Positions 8,246 through 16,639 of a stretch of DNA of 48,745 nucleotides are shown piece by piece (within the stretch, counting starts at the first letter, position 1; every line of letters starts with the position of its first letter). The position numbers and the translations under genes are program-made. The notes beneath the pieces are model-generated. The model was given only the letters and a program-made list of their open reading frames with translations, had not been told where the DNA came from and did not search any database. The DNA is from Thermoanaerobacterium butyriciformans (GTDB taxonomy: Bacteria > Bacillota > Thermoanaerobacteria > Thermoanaerobacterales > Thermoanaerobacteraceae): the NCBI RefSeq assembly GCF_017874545.1, contig NZ_JAGGLT010000025.1, positions 1 to 48,745 on the forward strand. Reading direction: 5' to 3'.

Positions 8246-8863
8246 TTAGTCTACTGTTATCTTGTCTTTTATTTGCTCAAATAATTTTGGACCAATCCTT
8301 GAAACATTCATAATATCTTCTATTTTTTGAAAATTCCCATGTTGTTCTCTAAAGTCGATTATACGCTGTGCAGTGACTTCACCGATTCCCGGCAATGTAT
8401 CAAGCTCTTCTTTTGTAGCCTTATTTATGTTTATCTTGCCATCAGCTTTTTTAACATCACCGATTCCTCCTGTGGAACTATTATCTTCTCCAACTTTTGG
8501 TATCTTTATCATTTGCTCATCTTTCACTTTCTCGGCCAAATTTATGTTGGAAAGATCTGCACCTTCCAAAGCACCACCTGCAAGTTTTATAGCGTCATCA
8601 ATCCTGTCACCATCTTTCATTGTATATACACCAGGTGATTTAACAAGTCCTGTCACATAGACTTTTATTTCTTTGGGCTTTTCATTGCTTACTATTTCAT
8701 TTGTATTACCTGCATTTAAGACCGAATCAGTGCTTTTTAAGCTCATATCAATGTTACTGTCATTGTTTTTATTTTTTTCAAAAATAAAATATCCTGTTGT
8801 AAAAAGTACTACAGCAAGCAATATGATTATTCCATACTGTTGGTTTTTAGTTAATTTAAACAT
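8246..8863 (-). CDS. comEA: Competence protein ComEA, helix-hairpin-helix DNA receptor
   Basis: A 205-aa membrane-anchored DNA-binding protein for natural transformation. An N-terminal membrane helix (about residues 10-27) is followed by a linker, an SLBB-type beta domain (VYVTGLVKSPGVYTMKDGD) and a C-terminal pair of helix-hairpin-helix motifs. The last contain ININKATKEELDTLPGIGE and the NVSRIGPKLFEQIK repeat. The layout and length match ComEA of Bacillus. No comEB or comEC follows in this window, so the rest of the uptake machine is encoded elsewhere. GAGAGGTGAAAC precedes the ATG. Confidence 0.92.
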   Translation of the reverse strand: MFKLTKNQQYGIIILLAVVLFTTGYFIFEKNKNNDSNIDMSLKSTDSVLNAGNTNEIVSNEKPKEIKVYVTGLVKSPGVYTMKDGDRIDDAIKLAGGALEGADLSNINLAEKVKDEQMIKIPKVGEDNSSTGGIGDVKKADGKININKATKEELDTLPGIGEVTAQRIIDFREQHGNFQKIEDIMNVSRIGPKLFEQIKDKITVD

Positions 8864-8986
8864 GTTTCACCTCTCGCCGATTTTATTTATTTATATAAAT
8901 ATTTCTACATTTTTATATAAATTCCTTTTTAAATTTTATATTTTTTTGGTATACTAAAATTATAAGCGCAAAATGGAGGCAAAAGT

Positions 8987-10243
8987 ATGAAAAAAACTTT
9001 TACTTTTATTATGGCATTTATATTTTTAATAAGTTTTATCCCTCGTGTGTACGCAATTGAAAGTCCACCTCAGATAGTGGGTCCGACCGCAGTATTAATG
9101 GATTTCACTACAGGACAAGTGCTTTACGATAAGAATATGCATCAAAAGATGTATCCTGCAAGCACAACAAAAATCTTAACTGCAATCATAGCTATAGAAA
9201 AAGGAAAACTAAACGATGTTGTAACTGTAAACGACGATGTTAAGAATATCGATGGTAATTCTATTTACTTAGTTCCTGGTGAACAGCTTACGTTGGAACA
9301 ACTGCTTTATGCAATGTTACTTGAATCTGCTAATGACGCTGCAATTGCAGTTGCCGATCATATTGGTGGCAGTGTACAGGTATTTGCTGATATGATGAAT
9401 AAAAAGGCAAAAGAGATAGGAGCAAATGATAGTCATTTTGTCAACCCTAATGGATTGCCAGATAATAATCACTATTCGACACCATATGATATGGCATTAA
9501 TTGCGCGATATGCAATGGAAAATGCGACATTTAGAAAAATTGTAAGCACGATACATTATCAGATACCCCCTACCAATAAGTTTGACAAGCCAAGAGATTT
9601 ATGGATTAGCAACAGACTTATAAAACCTTCAAGTTTCCACTATGATGGAGCAGATGGCGTAAAGACAGGTTACACTATCGCCGCAAATCAAGTTTTTGTC
9701 GGTTCTGCCACAAGAAATGGTCATAGGTTAATATCGGTCATAATGGGAGATGTGGGAACTAACATATGGTCAGATACAATAAAATTGCTTAATTACGGAT
9801 TTAACAATTATACATTAGTCAATCCTCTTGAAAAAGATTCTATTGTAACATATGCAGATGTTGGAAAAGTGAAATTCAAATTGCCTCTAATAGCAAAAGA
9901 TTCTTTCTATTACGCTGTACCCAAAGGTGAAGAAAACAACATTAAATCAAACATAACATTAGAAGATAATATTAAAGCACCTATTAAAAAAGGCGCTGTA
10001 TTGGGTAAAATTGATTTCACTTTTGATGGCAAAAGTATTGGCAGTGTGCAGCTTGTTGCAGATGAATCAGTCTACAAAAATTACTTAGGAACCTATTACA
10101 ATAGCGATGGAACTACAATAATAAAAGATTATGGTACGATAAGATCGTATATTGAATTGATATTGGGATTATTTGCTATTTTAGTTTCAGTTGTGCTTTG
10201 GCGAAGAAAAAGAGCAAAAAACAGATTTATATTTATAAAATAA
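8987..10243 (+). CDS. D-alanyl-D-alanine carboxypeptidase (DacF/PBP5 family)
   Basis: A 418-aa serine-type DD-carboxypeptidase that trims the terminal D-Ala from peptidoglycan stem peptides. Residues 1-23 are a signal peptide ending VYA. The three active-site motifs are STTK (59-62), SAN (114-116) and KTG (near 225). A C-terminal PBP5-type beta domain is followed by a hydrophobic helix and a basic tail (WRRKRAKNR), so the protein is anchored at its C-terminus. GGAGG lies 7 nt before the ATG. DacF of spore formers acts in forespore cortex synthesis; whether this copy is DacF, DacA or DacB cannot be decided. Confidence 0.93.
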   Translation: MKKTFTFIMAFIFLISFIPRVYAIESPPQIVGPTAVLMDFTTGQVLYDKNMHQKMYPASTTKILTAIIAIEKGKLNDVVTVNDDVKNIDGNSIYLVPGEQLTLEQLLYAMLLESANDAAIAVADHIGGSVQVFADMMNKKAKEIGANDSHFVNPNGLPDNNHYSTPYDMALIARYAMENATFRKIVSTIHYQIPPTNKFDKPRDLWISNRLIKPSSFHYDGADGVKTGYTIAANQVFVGSATRNGHRLISVIMGDVGTNIWSDTIKLLNYGFNNYTLVNPLEKDSIVTYADVGKVKFKLPLIAKDSFYYAVPKGEENNIKSNITLEDNIKAPIKKGAVLGKIDFTFDGKSIGSVQLVADESVYKNYLGTYYNSDGTTIIKDYGTIRSYIELILGLFAILVSVVLWRRKRAKNRFIFIK

Positions 10244-10263
10244 AGGGGCATAGCCCCTTTTTT
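10242..10263 (+). terminator. Terminator of the dacF-like gene
   Basis: AAAGGGGC (10242-10249) and GCCCCTTT (10253-10260) form a perfect 8-bp stem with a 3-nt loop, followed by a T run. The 5' arm overlaps the stop codon. It may also stop the converging DUF362 gene. Confidence 0.88.
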
Positions 10264-11398
10264 ATCTGTAAAATAATCTTGCAATATATGGCCTTTTTAT
10301 GCTTACTGCTTTATGAGGACATAATTCCTGGCAGCAAAAACATCTTATACAGGTTTTAAGATCAACAGTAGGTTTTTTATCTATCATTTTTAATGCTTTA
10401 GGAGGGCAATTAGATACGCATATTCCACAACTTTTGCATACATCATAATCAAAAATTGGATACGGCTTTACATGCTTATCTAAATACTTCATTAAAAATG
10501 ATGGTATTTTTTCAGTGACACTAAATCCTCTCAAAGTTGGTATATCAAAGTTACTGACTTTAGCTTCTTCAATATTCATTCCTTTTATTTTTATATCTTC
10601 AAAACGTCCAAGCCCTCTTCTGTGTGCCATAAAAACCGTTGGTGCGTCTTCGTGATTTAGTCCGATTATCAACGTTGCCACTGTGTCAAGAGAAAAAACA
10701 TCGTTAGATGATATAATTAGTCCTACTTTTTTTTGTTTACCTGCCGATGGTCCGTTCCCTTCCATAGCAATGACTGCATCCATAATCGATAAAACCGGCT
10801 TTAAAAAGACATTGATGTCAATCAGCATGTCTGAAAAGTTTTTTACATCAGGCATTGATAGATGATACCCAGCCTTCACAAGTCCTGGTATGGCACCGAA
10901 TTGATTTTTAACTGCGCCTGTATATACTGTCATACCATGTGTTTTTAATTTTGGAAGTGATATAATCGAATCACATTCCATAAGTGCTTTCATAAAAGTC
11001 GCTTGTTTAATAAGTTTCCCATCAGATATTTTAACAACTATCTCATCAGTATTGTAATTTAGTTCAGCACCAGTCCTTTTTGCAACATCTATCATACCTG
11101 TCGTTTCGTAGATGGATCTTAAAGCCCTCTCACTGAATGGTCCTGCAGGACTATCACCAATAATAGGAATAGCCCCCATATCTTTTATTGTACTGGCAAC
11201 AGCTTCAACTATTGCTGGATGTGTTGTAACAGCATCATCTGGTTTGTTTTTTTTCAACAAATTTGCCTTTAAAAAGACCTTATCGCCTTTTTTTATGTAC
11301 CTTTCTAAACCACCAAGATTTTTATAAGACCTTTCCATAGCTTTTCTTACTTCATCAGCAGAGTAGGAATCACACTTTTCAATAGATACAATATTCAA
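10262..11398 (-). CDS. DUF362 domain protein with C-terminal 2[4Fe-4S] ferredoxin domain
   Basis: A 378-aa cytoplasmic iron-sulfur protein. The N-terminal 300 residues are the DUF362 domain, with FLKANLLKKNKPDDAVTTHP and SLPKLKTHGMTVYTGAVKN. The C-terminus carries two clusters, CKSCGICVSNCPPKA and CIRCFCCQELCPHKA. The molecular role of DUF362 proteins is not established; electron transfer or metal handling is likely. I choose the TTG at 11396-11398, because AAAGGTGG stands 8 nt before it, while the GTG at 11410 lies inside that Shine-Dalgarno sequence. It is a single-gene unit. Confidence 0.85.
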   Translation of the reverse strand: MNIVSIEKCDSYSADEVRKAMERSYKNLGGLERYIKKGDKVFLKANLLKKNKPDDAVTTHPAIVEAVASTIKDMGAIPIIGDSPAGPFSERALRSIYETTGMIDVAKRTGAELNYNTDEIVVKISDGKLIKQATFMKALMECDSIISLPKLKTHGMTVYTGAVKNQFGAIPGLVKAGYHLSMPDVKNFSDMLIDINVFLKPVLSIMDAVIAMEGNGPSAGKQKKVGLIISSNDVFSLDTVATLIIGLNHEDAPTVFMAHRRGLGRFEDIKIKGMNIEEAKVSNFDIPTLRGFSVTEKIPSFLMKYLDKHVKPYPIFDYDVCKSCGICVSNCPPKALKMIDKKPTVDLKTCIRCFCCQELCPHKAVSIKRPYIARLFYR

Positions 11399-11456
11399 AA
11401 TAAACGCCACCTTTAATTACAATATACTTCTTAATATCGAGTAGCAATAAAAGTTA

Positions 11457-11482
11457 TAGGAATGCAACACAGCACATTCCTA
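11457..11482 (-). terminator. Perfect 8-bp hairpin between regulator gene and DUF362 gene
   Basis: TAGGAATG and CATTCCTA pair perfectly around 10 nt, just after the stop of the minus-strand regulator gene. The sequence after the stem on that strand (TAACTTTTATT) is only moderately T-rich, so it may be a weak terminator or an operator for the DUF362 gene. Confidence 0.4.
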
Positions 11483-11510
11483 CGTAAAATTTTTCAATAT
11501 TATATTAACA

Positions 11511-12167
11511 TCAGTATTTACTTAGATCATCGCCTACTCTTATTTCATCAAGATAATTGTATATAGTATATCTGGACACGCACAATATTTTTGCAACGTA
11601 ATCTATTGCACCTCTAATTAAAAATGTACCTTTAGCATCTAGCATTTTTACCATATTGACCTTTTCTTCTTTTGACATAAAATTAACTGGCTTGCCGTAG
11701 TTCTCTATTGTAGTATTTACAATGTTCTCTAAAACGTCATTTACGCTGCCTCCGTACGGCTCTACAGGCGTTTCCTCACCATTATTAATTTCACAAAGGT
11801 CCTCTAACGTATTCTTAACCATTATATATTCAGAAATATCAATATTTATGCATAAACAGCCAATAGGTTTACCAGCATCATCTTTGATATAAACAATAGT
11901 AGACTTGAGTATTTTGCCATCTTTACCTTTTGTCTTAAAATTCACTTCATTTTCAGTTTTATTGGCTTTAAGTGATTTCAAAATTACCTCTGGTATAGGA
12001 TTTCCAACCTCTCTACCTGTTATATGCCCATTACCAACTGCAATTACAGAACTTTGTAAATTTGAAAAATCATATAAAACAACTTCACAATTTTTCCCAA
12101 ATGTTTTTGCAATGCTGTCTACAATAGGTATCATGTTTTTTAAAGCCGGATGCACTTTTGTAGGCAC
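11511..12167 (-). CDS. YheO/DauR-type transcriptional regulator (PAS-like + HTH)
   Basis: A 218-aa DNA-binding regulator. Residues 1-115 form the YheO-type PAS-like domain (FGKNCEVVLYDFSN, VGNGHITGREVGNPIP, GCLCINIDIS). The C-terminal 60 residues form the helix-turn-helix, ending FLIRGAIDYVAKILCVSRYT. Known relatives such as DauR control D-amino acid catabolism, but the effector here is unknown. The start is a GTG behind GGGGGGATAAAA. It is monocistronic, and its nearest downstream neighbour on the same strand is the DUF362 gene. Confidence 0.85.
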   Translation of the reverse strand: MPTKVHPALKNMIPIVDSIAKTFGKNCEVVLYDFSNLQSSVIAVGNGHITGREVGNPIPEVILKSLKANKTENEVNFKTKGKDGKILKSTIVYIKDDAGKPIGCLCINIDISEYIMVKNTLEDLCEINNGEETPVEPYGGSVNDVLENIVNTTIENYGKPVNFMSKEEKVNMVKMLDAKGTFLIRGAIDYVAKILCVSRYTIYNYLDEIRVGDDLSKY

Positions 12168-12242
12168 TTTTATCCCCCCTAAAACTTCAAAATATAAATT
12201 AAACTAATTTAAATATTAAACATTTTATTGAATAAAAAATTA

Positions 12243-12285
12243 CGAAAAAAACCTCCCTGCCTTCATCTGCAGGCCTTGGAGGTTT
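12243..12285 (-). terminator. Terminator of the obg-nadD-yqeK-rsfS unit
   Basis: On the minus strand AAACCTCC (12278-12285) pairs with GGAGGTTT (12249-12256), and an inner CCTGC/GCAGG stem extends it. TTTTCG follows. It lies 17 nt after the rsfS stop. Confidence 0.88.
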
Positions 12286-12302
12286 ATATTAAAAATATTA
12301 TA

Positions 12303-12665
12303 CTAATCAAATATTACGTTGTCAAGAGCAATTTCCTTAGCATCACCCCAAAGTCTTTCCAAAGAGTAGAAATTCCTCTCATCTTTCGTAAAAATATGCA
12401 CAACAATGCTGCCGTAATCCATCAAAATCCATGAAGCTGAATTATACCCTTCAATATGGTTTACCGTAACGCCTTCTTCCTCCAGCCTTTCTAATACCTC
12501 ATCACACAAAGATTTAACATGAGTAGTTGATGTACCACTGGCTATCACAAAGTAATCAGCTACTGTGGTTAATTCCCCCACATAAAGAGCTTTTACATCC
12601 AAAGCTTTTTTATCATCCAGTATCTTTAAAATTTTTAATGTTAATTCAGCACTATCTTTACCCAA
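12303..12665 (-). CDS. rsfS: Ribosomal silencing factor RsfS
   Basis: A 120-aa protein of the RsfS/YqeL/Iojap family. It binds L14 on the 50S subunit and blocks subunit joining when nutrients are short. The family pattern is clear: DVKALYVGELTTVADYFVIA, SGTSTTHVKSLCDEV, EGYNSASWILMDYGSIVVHI and the C-terminal ERNFYSLERLWGDA. The start is a TTG with GGAGG 7 nt upstream. It is the last gene after yqeK and nadD, the usual Firmicutes order. Confidence 0.95.
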   Translation of the reverse strand: MGKDSAELTLKILKILDDKKALDVKALYVGELTTVADYFVIASGTSTTHVKSLCDEVLERLEEEGVTVNHIEGYNSASWILMDYGSIVVHIFTKDERNFYSLERLWGDAKEIALDNVIFD

Positions 12666-12681
12666 TGTAATACCTCCGAAC

Positions 12682-13266
12682 TTAAATCTGTATTTTAGTT
12701 GAATTTTCTTTAATAATCATATCATTACGAGCAATCACTGTTTTTACATATAACAGTTGATGCTTCTTGATGACATAGTTTATGGTCTGGTCTAATGCTA
12801 TTATGACAGCCTCGTCAATATCACTTAATGATTTTTTTCGCAAATCCTCTACTCCTTCAAAATTTCTATTTGGTTCAATGTAGTCTGCTAAAAATATTAT
12901 TTTATCTAATAATGTCATGTCTTTGTCTCCAGTTGTATGAAGCATAATAGCTCTTTTTATTTCTTCATCATGTATTCCAAAACAATCTCCAATAAGATAT
13001 CCTCCAACAGGTCCATGCAACAAAGATGGTGACCTTAACAAAACATCGTCTAATTGAATGTTGTATTTATTGGCTAATGAAATAAGTTCTTCATCGCTGA
13101 GATTTTTTGCACAATCATGAAGAAGTCCTGCTACTTTTGCTTTTTCAACATCTGCATTATATTTTATAGCTAATTTCTCCGCTGTCTCCATCACACCTAG
13201 AGAATGTTTAAATCTATCTTCATTTAATAATTTTTTCAGTTTATCAATATAAAATTCAGGATTCAT
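12682..13266 (-). CDS. yqeK: YqeK-family HD-domain Ap4A hydrolase
   Basis: A 194-aa HD-superfamily phosphohydrolase. YqeK enzymes cleave diadenosine tetraphosphate symmetrically to two ADP. Metal-binding features are RFKHSLGVMETAEKLA, the HD pair in GLLHDCAKNLSDEE, LLHGPVGGYL and IMLHTTGD. The ATG at 13266 is preceded by AAGAAGGTGA, so the longer in-frame start inside nadD is rejected. It sits 4 nt after the nadD stop and 17 nt before rsfS. Confidence 0.93.
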   Translation of the reverse strand: MNPEFYIDKLKKLLNEDRFKHSLGVMETAEKLAIKYNADVEKAKVAGLLHDCAKNLSDEELISLANKYNIQLDDVLLRSPSLLHGPVGGYLIGDCFGIHDEEIKRAIMLHTTGDKDMTLLDKIIFLADYIEPNRNFEGVEDLRKKSLSDIDEAVIIALDQTINYVIKKHQLLYVKTVIARNDMIIKENSTKIQI

Positions 13267-13270
13267 GGTA

Positions 13271-13894
13271 TCACCTTCTTTTATAAAGCCCAGCTTTTTC
13301 AATGTACCTTTCTACAGATTCAGGCAACAAGTATTTTATAGGTCTACCTTCATATACCCGATTGCGTATGTCTGTTGAGGATATAGCCAATGATGGAACA
13401 GTTACTTGAAATATATCTTTATTATAAACTTTCTTAATGTAACCTATTTTTTCGCTGATACTATCACCAGCATATCCAGGCCTTGTTGCCGCAACAAAAT
13501 TGCACATTTGCAAAAGCTCCTCAGCATTTTTCCAAGTCAAAATTTCAAGTATTGCATCTGCACCAGTTATGAAAAATATCTGCGTATTTTCCCCGTATAT
13601 CTTTTTAAACTCCTTTAAAGTATCAATTGTATAAGTGTATCCTTCCCTATCTATTTCAATAGCAGATACTTCAAAATATGGATTTGTAACAGTAGCAAGA
13701 ATCGTCATCAAGTATCTTATATGTTTATCTGTAATATTTCTTTTGACTTTATGAGGTGGATTCCCTGATGGAACAAATATTACTTTATCAAGATTAAATT
13801 GATCCCTAACAGCCTCTGCTGTTACAAGATGTCCAAAATGTATTGGATCAAACGTGCCACCCATAATGCCAATCCTAAGAAAATTATTTGTCAT
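13271..13894 (-). CDS. nadD: Nicotinate-nucleotide adenylyltransferase
   Basis: A 207-aa enzyme that adenylates nicotinate mononucleotide in NAD synthesis. It has the nucleotidyltransferase motif [18 protein letters not shown] at residues 12-29, [10 protein letters not shown] near 41-50 and the [11 protein letters not shown]-like ending motif ([19 protein letters not shown]). The length is standard. GGAGG stands 10 nt before the ATG. It follows obg by about 110 nt without a clear terminator between them. Confidence 0.96.
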   Translation of the reverse strand: MTNNFLRIGIMGGTFDPIHFGHLVTAEAVRDQFNLDKVIFVPSGNPPHKVKRNITDKHIRYLMTILATVTNPYFEVSAIEIDREGYTYTIDTLKEFKKIYGENTQIFFITGADAILEILTWKNAEELLQMCNFVAATRPGYAGDSISEKIGYIKKVYNKDIFQVTVPSLAISSTDIRNRVYEGRPIKYLLPESVERYIEKAGLYKRR

Positions 13895-14002
13895 CTAAAT
13901 AGATCCTCCAGTTAAAATTCAATTAATTAGCTTTTTATATACGTAATTATACAATAATAAGCAACTACTGACAACATTCAAGAAGCTCTATTGATATTTT
14001 GA

Positions 14003-15274
14003 TTATTCGTAATACTCAAATTCAAAATCCCGTACATTTATAGTATCACCATCTTTAAAACCTCTTTCCTTCAACATGTCTATTACTCCAGATTTTTTTA
14101 ATATCGTTTCAAAGTACCTTAAAGAGTGTTCATCTTGTAGATTAACTCTTTTCAATAATCTATCAATTTTAGAACCACTTAAATAATATACACCATTTTT
14201 AATATCTATATCTACGGTTTCCTCTTCTTTTGGCATATTATAAATAATAACATCTTCTGTATTCTCCTCAACATCAACTTTAAACTTATCAAGGATTTCA
14301 ATAGTCTTATCAAGCAAATTTTCAATACCTATACCAGTTACTGCAGATATCTTAAAAACATCATACCCCAAATTTTGAATTTTTGCGCTTATATCATCTA
14401 AATCAATTAATGATGTGTCTAATGCATCTATTTTGTTCAGTGCCACTATCTGAGGTATATCTTTTAACTTATCATTGTATAAGTACATTTCTTCATTGAT
14501 TTTTTTAAAATCATCTATAGGATCTGACAATGGATTTGACACATCAATAATATGCAGTATCAATTTTGTCCTTTCTATGTGCTTCAAAAAGTCGTACCCA
14601 AGTCCTTCTCCTCTATGAGCACCTTCTATAAGACCTGGTATGTCAGCCATGACAAAAGATTTCCCCTTATGATAAACTACACCTAAATTTGGATATAAAG
14701 TAGTAAAAGGATAGTTTGCTATCTTTGGTCTGGCGTTAGTACAAGCTGCCAATAAAGTTGATTTACCTGCATTTGGAAATCCAACAAGTCCAACATCAGC
14801 CAATAGCTTTAATTCTAAGCGAATATAAAGTTCCTTTCCCTCTTCACCACTTTCTGCAAATCTAGGAGTCTTTAGTGTGGCTGAAGCAAATTTTGCATTA
14901 CCTCTTCCACCTTTACCTCCCTTCAAAACAATAGCTTTCTGACCAGGTTTTGTAAGATCAGCAATTAACTCGTTTGTATCATCTCTAAGTATTTGTGTGC
15001 CAACAGGCACTTTTATGTATAGATCATCAGCATTTTTACCGTACTTATTATTGCCGCTTCCATTTTCGCCACTAGGTGCTACATATTTTCTTTTATATTT
15101 AAAGTCCATCAATGTGGACATATTAGGATCGGTAATAAATACCACGTCACCGCCTTTACCGCCGTCACCCCCATCTGGTCCACCGTACGCCACATATTTT
15201 TCCCTTCTAAATGAGATAACACCATTGCCACCATTTCCCGACTTTATATAAATTTTTGCACTATCTATAAACAC
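14003..15274 (-). CDS. obgE: GTPase Obg/CgtA
   Basis: A 423-aa essential GTPase for 50S assembly that also feeds into stress and sporulation signalling in Bacillus. The glycine-rich Obg domain fills residues 1-157. The G domain has GFPNAGKSTLLA (G1), DIPGLIEGA (G3), NKID (G4) and SAVTG (G5). A C-terminal OCT domain ends the protein. The start is a GTG with AGGTGATG upstream. It lies 18 nt after the Spo0B-like gene, as in the B. subtilis spo0B-obg pair. Confidence 0.97.
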   Translation of the reverse strand: MFIDSAKIYIKSGNGGNGVISFRREKYVAYGGPDGGDGGKGGDVVFITDPNMSTLMDFKYKRKYVAPSGENGSGNNKYGKNADDLYIKVPVGTQILRDDTNELIADLTKPGQKAIVLKGGKGGRGNAKFASATLKTPRFAESGEEGKELYIRLELKLLADVGLVGFPNAGKSTLLAACTNARPKIANYPFTTLYPNLGVVYHKGKSFVMADIPGLIEGAHRGEGLGYDFLKHIERTKLILHIIDVSNPLSDPIDDFKKINEEMYLYNDKLKDIPQIVALNKIDALDTSLIDLDDISAKIQNLGYDVFKISAVTGIGIENLLDKTIEILDKFKVDVEENTEDVIIYNMPKEEETVDIDIKNGVYYLSGSKIDRLLKRVNLQDEHSLRYFETILKKSGVIDMLKERGFKDGDTINVRDFEFEYYE

Positions 15275-15292
15275 ACCATCACCTACTTTAAA

Positions 15293-15520
15293 TTATTTAT
15301 CTTCAATCTTATTTTTAATGTATTTCATAATATTATCCATACCGCTATTGAATACAGTACGTTCATCATTGCTTTTATCAATAACTTTTTGAATATACTC
15401 AAAAATTTTATCAGTTTTTCCAAGCTGAGCATAACCAAGCAAAACCTGAAGATCATTTATATATTCATGCCTCTTTAAATTTATATATCGTACTAAATAT
15501 TCTTCATCATCTTTTGTCAT
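15293..15520 (-). CDS. Minimal Spo0B-like phosphotransferase domain protein
   Basis: A 75-aa protein matching the alpha-helical hairpin of Spo0B. Its RHEYINDLQVLLGYAQLGK aligns by eye with the H-box of Spo0B, with His18 as the predicted phosphoacceptor. In B. subtilis Spo0B passes phosphate from Spo0F to Spo0A. Here the C-terminal ATPase-like domain of Spo0B (about 100 residues) is missing. The position between rpmA and obg is exactly that of spo0B in Bacillus. I use the ATG at 15520 (GGGAGTGA upstream), not the TTG at 15535. The function is inferred from the motif and synteny. Confidence 0.72.
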   Translation of the reverse strand: MTKDDEEYLVRYINLKRHEYINDLQVLLGYAQLGKTDKIFEYIQKVIDKSNDERTVFNSGMDNIMKYIKNKIEDK

Positions 15521-15559
15521 TTGTATCACTCCCAAGTTAAATAAATAATTTATATATAT

Positions 15560-15580
15560 TATACCATATAACTTGGTATA
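15560..15580. repeat. Perfect 7-bp inverted repeat upstream of the spo0B-like gene
   Basis: TATACCA (15560-15566) and TGGTATA (15574-15580) are perfect complements around 7 nt. One arm includes the TATAAT-like box GGTATAAT on the minus strand, a candidate -10 for the spo0B-obg unit. No good -35 is seen. It may be an operator or chance. Confidence 0.35.
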
Positions 15581-15609
15581 AAAAAGAAAAATCCCGGCTT
15601 ATGCCAGGA
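15580..15609 (-). terminator. Terminator after rpmA
   Basis: On the minus strand TCCTGGC (15603-15609) pairs with GCCGGGA (15592-15598) around an ATAA loop and is followed by TTTTTCTTTTTT. The loop overlaps the rpmA stop codon. It should separate rplU-prp-rpmA from the spo0B-obg unit, at least partly. Confidence 0.85.
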
Positions 15610-15886
15610 CTTCCTTTCTTTTTTCATATACACTTACCTGTTTTTTGTCTTTTCCTTTTCTCTCAAAAGCAACATATCCATCAATAAGTGCAAACAATGT
15701 ATCGTCTTTACCTCTACCTACATTAACTCCAGGATGTATCTTTGTACCTCTTTGCCTTACAAGTATATTCCCCGCTAATACAAATTGGCCATCTGCTCTT
15801 TTTACACCAAGTCGCTTTGACTCACTGTCACGACCATTGCGGGTACTTCCCATACCTTTTTTATGAGCAAATAACTGTAGCCTCAT
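15599..15886 (-). CDS. rpmA: 50S ribosomal protein L27 (with Prp-cleavable N-terminus)
   Basis: A 95-aa L27, which reaches the peptidyl transferase centre with its N-terminal tail. The protein starts [20 protein letters not shown], so mature L27 (AHKKG or HKKG onward) is preceded by an LQLFA-type leader. In Firmicutes this leader is removed by the protease Prp, encoded just upstream. The ATG at 15886 is used, with AGGAGG 8 nt upstream. It overlaps the prp stop by one base. The gene order rplU-prp-rpmA is conserved. Confidence 0.96.
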   Translation of the reverse strand: MRLQLFAHKKGMGSTRNGRDSESKRLGVKRADGQFVLAGNILVRQRGTKIHPGVNVGRGKDDTLFALIDGYVAFERKGKDKKQVSVYEKRKEVLA

Positions 15887-16221
15887 CAATTACACCTCCT
15901 ATCAAATACTTTTACATATGCAGAATAATCCCTTTCAATGTCTTTAAGCCCTAAAATCATTGTATCAATAATAGCACACAATCTAATGCTATCATCATTT
16001 GTACCATAATTTTCTATTTCAACATACATATATCCATCACTTATCTTCTTTTTAATGGATACTGTTTTAAGTGATTCTAAGCCAAGGACAGCTGTCTGCG
16101 CCACTGCAGTAACGCCGGCGCATACTATATCTCTATTGTAAACATCATAACCAGCATGTCCTTTGATTTCAAATTTTTGTACTTTGTTATCCGCATCTCT
16201 AAATATATTAATCCTAATCAT
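15886..16221 (-). CDS. prp: Ribosomal-processing cysteine protease Prp (YsxB)
   Basis: A 111-aa cysteine protease that cuts the N-terminal leader from L27. The predicted catalytic pair is visible: the His in EIKGHAGYD (residue 21) and the Cys in [13 protein letters not shown] (residue 34). The length matches YsxB proteins. It begins 5 nt after rplU with a weak ribosome site, so translational coupling is likely. Its last base is shared with the rpmA start. Confidence 0.93.
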   Translation of the reverse strand: MIRINIFRDADNKVQKFEIKGHAGYDVYNRDIVCAGVTAVAQTAVLGLESLKTVSIKKKISDGYMYVEIENYGTNDDSIRLCAIIDTMILGLKDIERDYSAYVKVFDRRCN

Positions 16222-16226
16222 TTTAC

Positions 16227-16538
16227 TTACATAATCTTCTCAATTTGTACTCTCGTAAACGGCTGACGATGCCCCTTCTTCTTTCTCTCATTCTTCTTTG
16301 GCTTATACTTAAAAACTATGATTTTTTTACCTTTTCCATGTTCAAGAACTTTTGCATCAACTTTTACATCTTTAAGATATGGTTTGCCAAAATCTACAGT
16401 TCCATCGTCTTTTGCTACAGCTAACACCTTATCAAAAGAATACACACTACCAGCTTCACAATCAAGTTTTTCAACTTCTAGAATATCGCCTTCTTGAACT
16501 CTGTATTGTTTGCCACCTGTTTCTATAATTGCGTACAC
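16227..16538 (-). CDS. rplU: 50S ribosomal protein L21
   Basis: A 103-aa ribosomal protein of the large subunit. It starts [18 protein letters not shown], the L21 signature, and ends with the [20 protein letters not shown] basic tail. It uses a GTG start behind GAGGAGGTGCCATA. It is the first gene of rplU-prp-rpmA and is preceded by a promoter and a structured leader RNA. Confidence 0.97.
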   Translation of the reverse strand: MYAIIETGGKQYRVQEGDILEVEKLDCEAGSVYSFDKVLAVAKDDGTVDFGKPYLKDVKVDAKVLEHGKGKKIIVFKYKPKKNERKKKGHRQPFTRVQIEKIM

Positions 16539-16633
16539 TATGGCACCTCCTCTTTACCAGTCTCGCCGAAACCAAGGTACTTCCATAGGCATTCCCAATG
16601 GAAGCATTAAAAAACCCGTTCCGAGCGGCTACA
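16539..16633 (-). ncRNA. Ribosomal protein L21 leader (cis-regulatory RNA)
   Basis: The roughly 95-nt 5' UTR of rplU contains the elements I recall for the Firmicutes L21 leader family. On the minus strand these are GCCGCTCGGAACGGGTTTTT, then a stem CTTCCATTGG/CCTATGGAAG, then CTTGGTTTCGGCGAGACTGG and AAAGAGGAGGTG. It likely allows feedback control by a ribosomal protein. The family match is from memory; a covariance search would confirm it. Confidence 0.8.
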
Positions 16634-16639
16634 AAGTGT

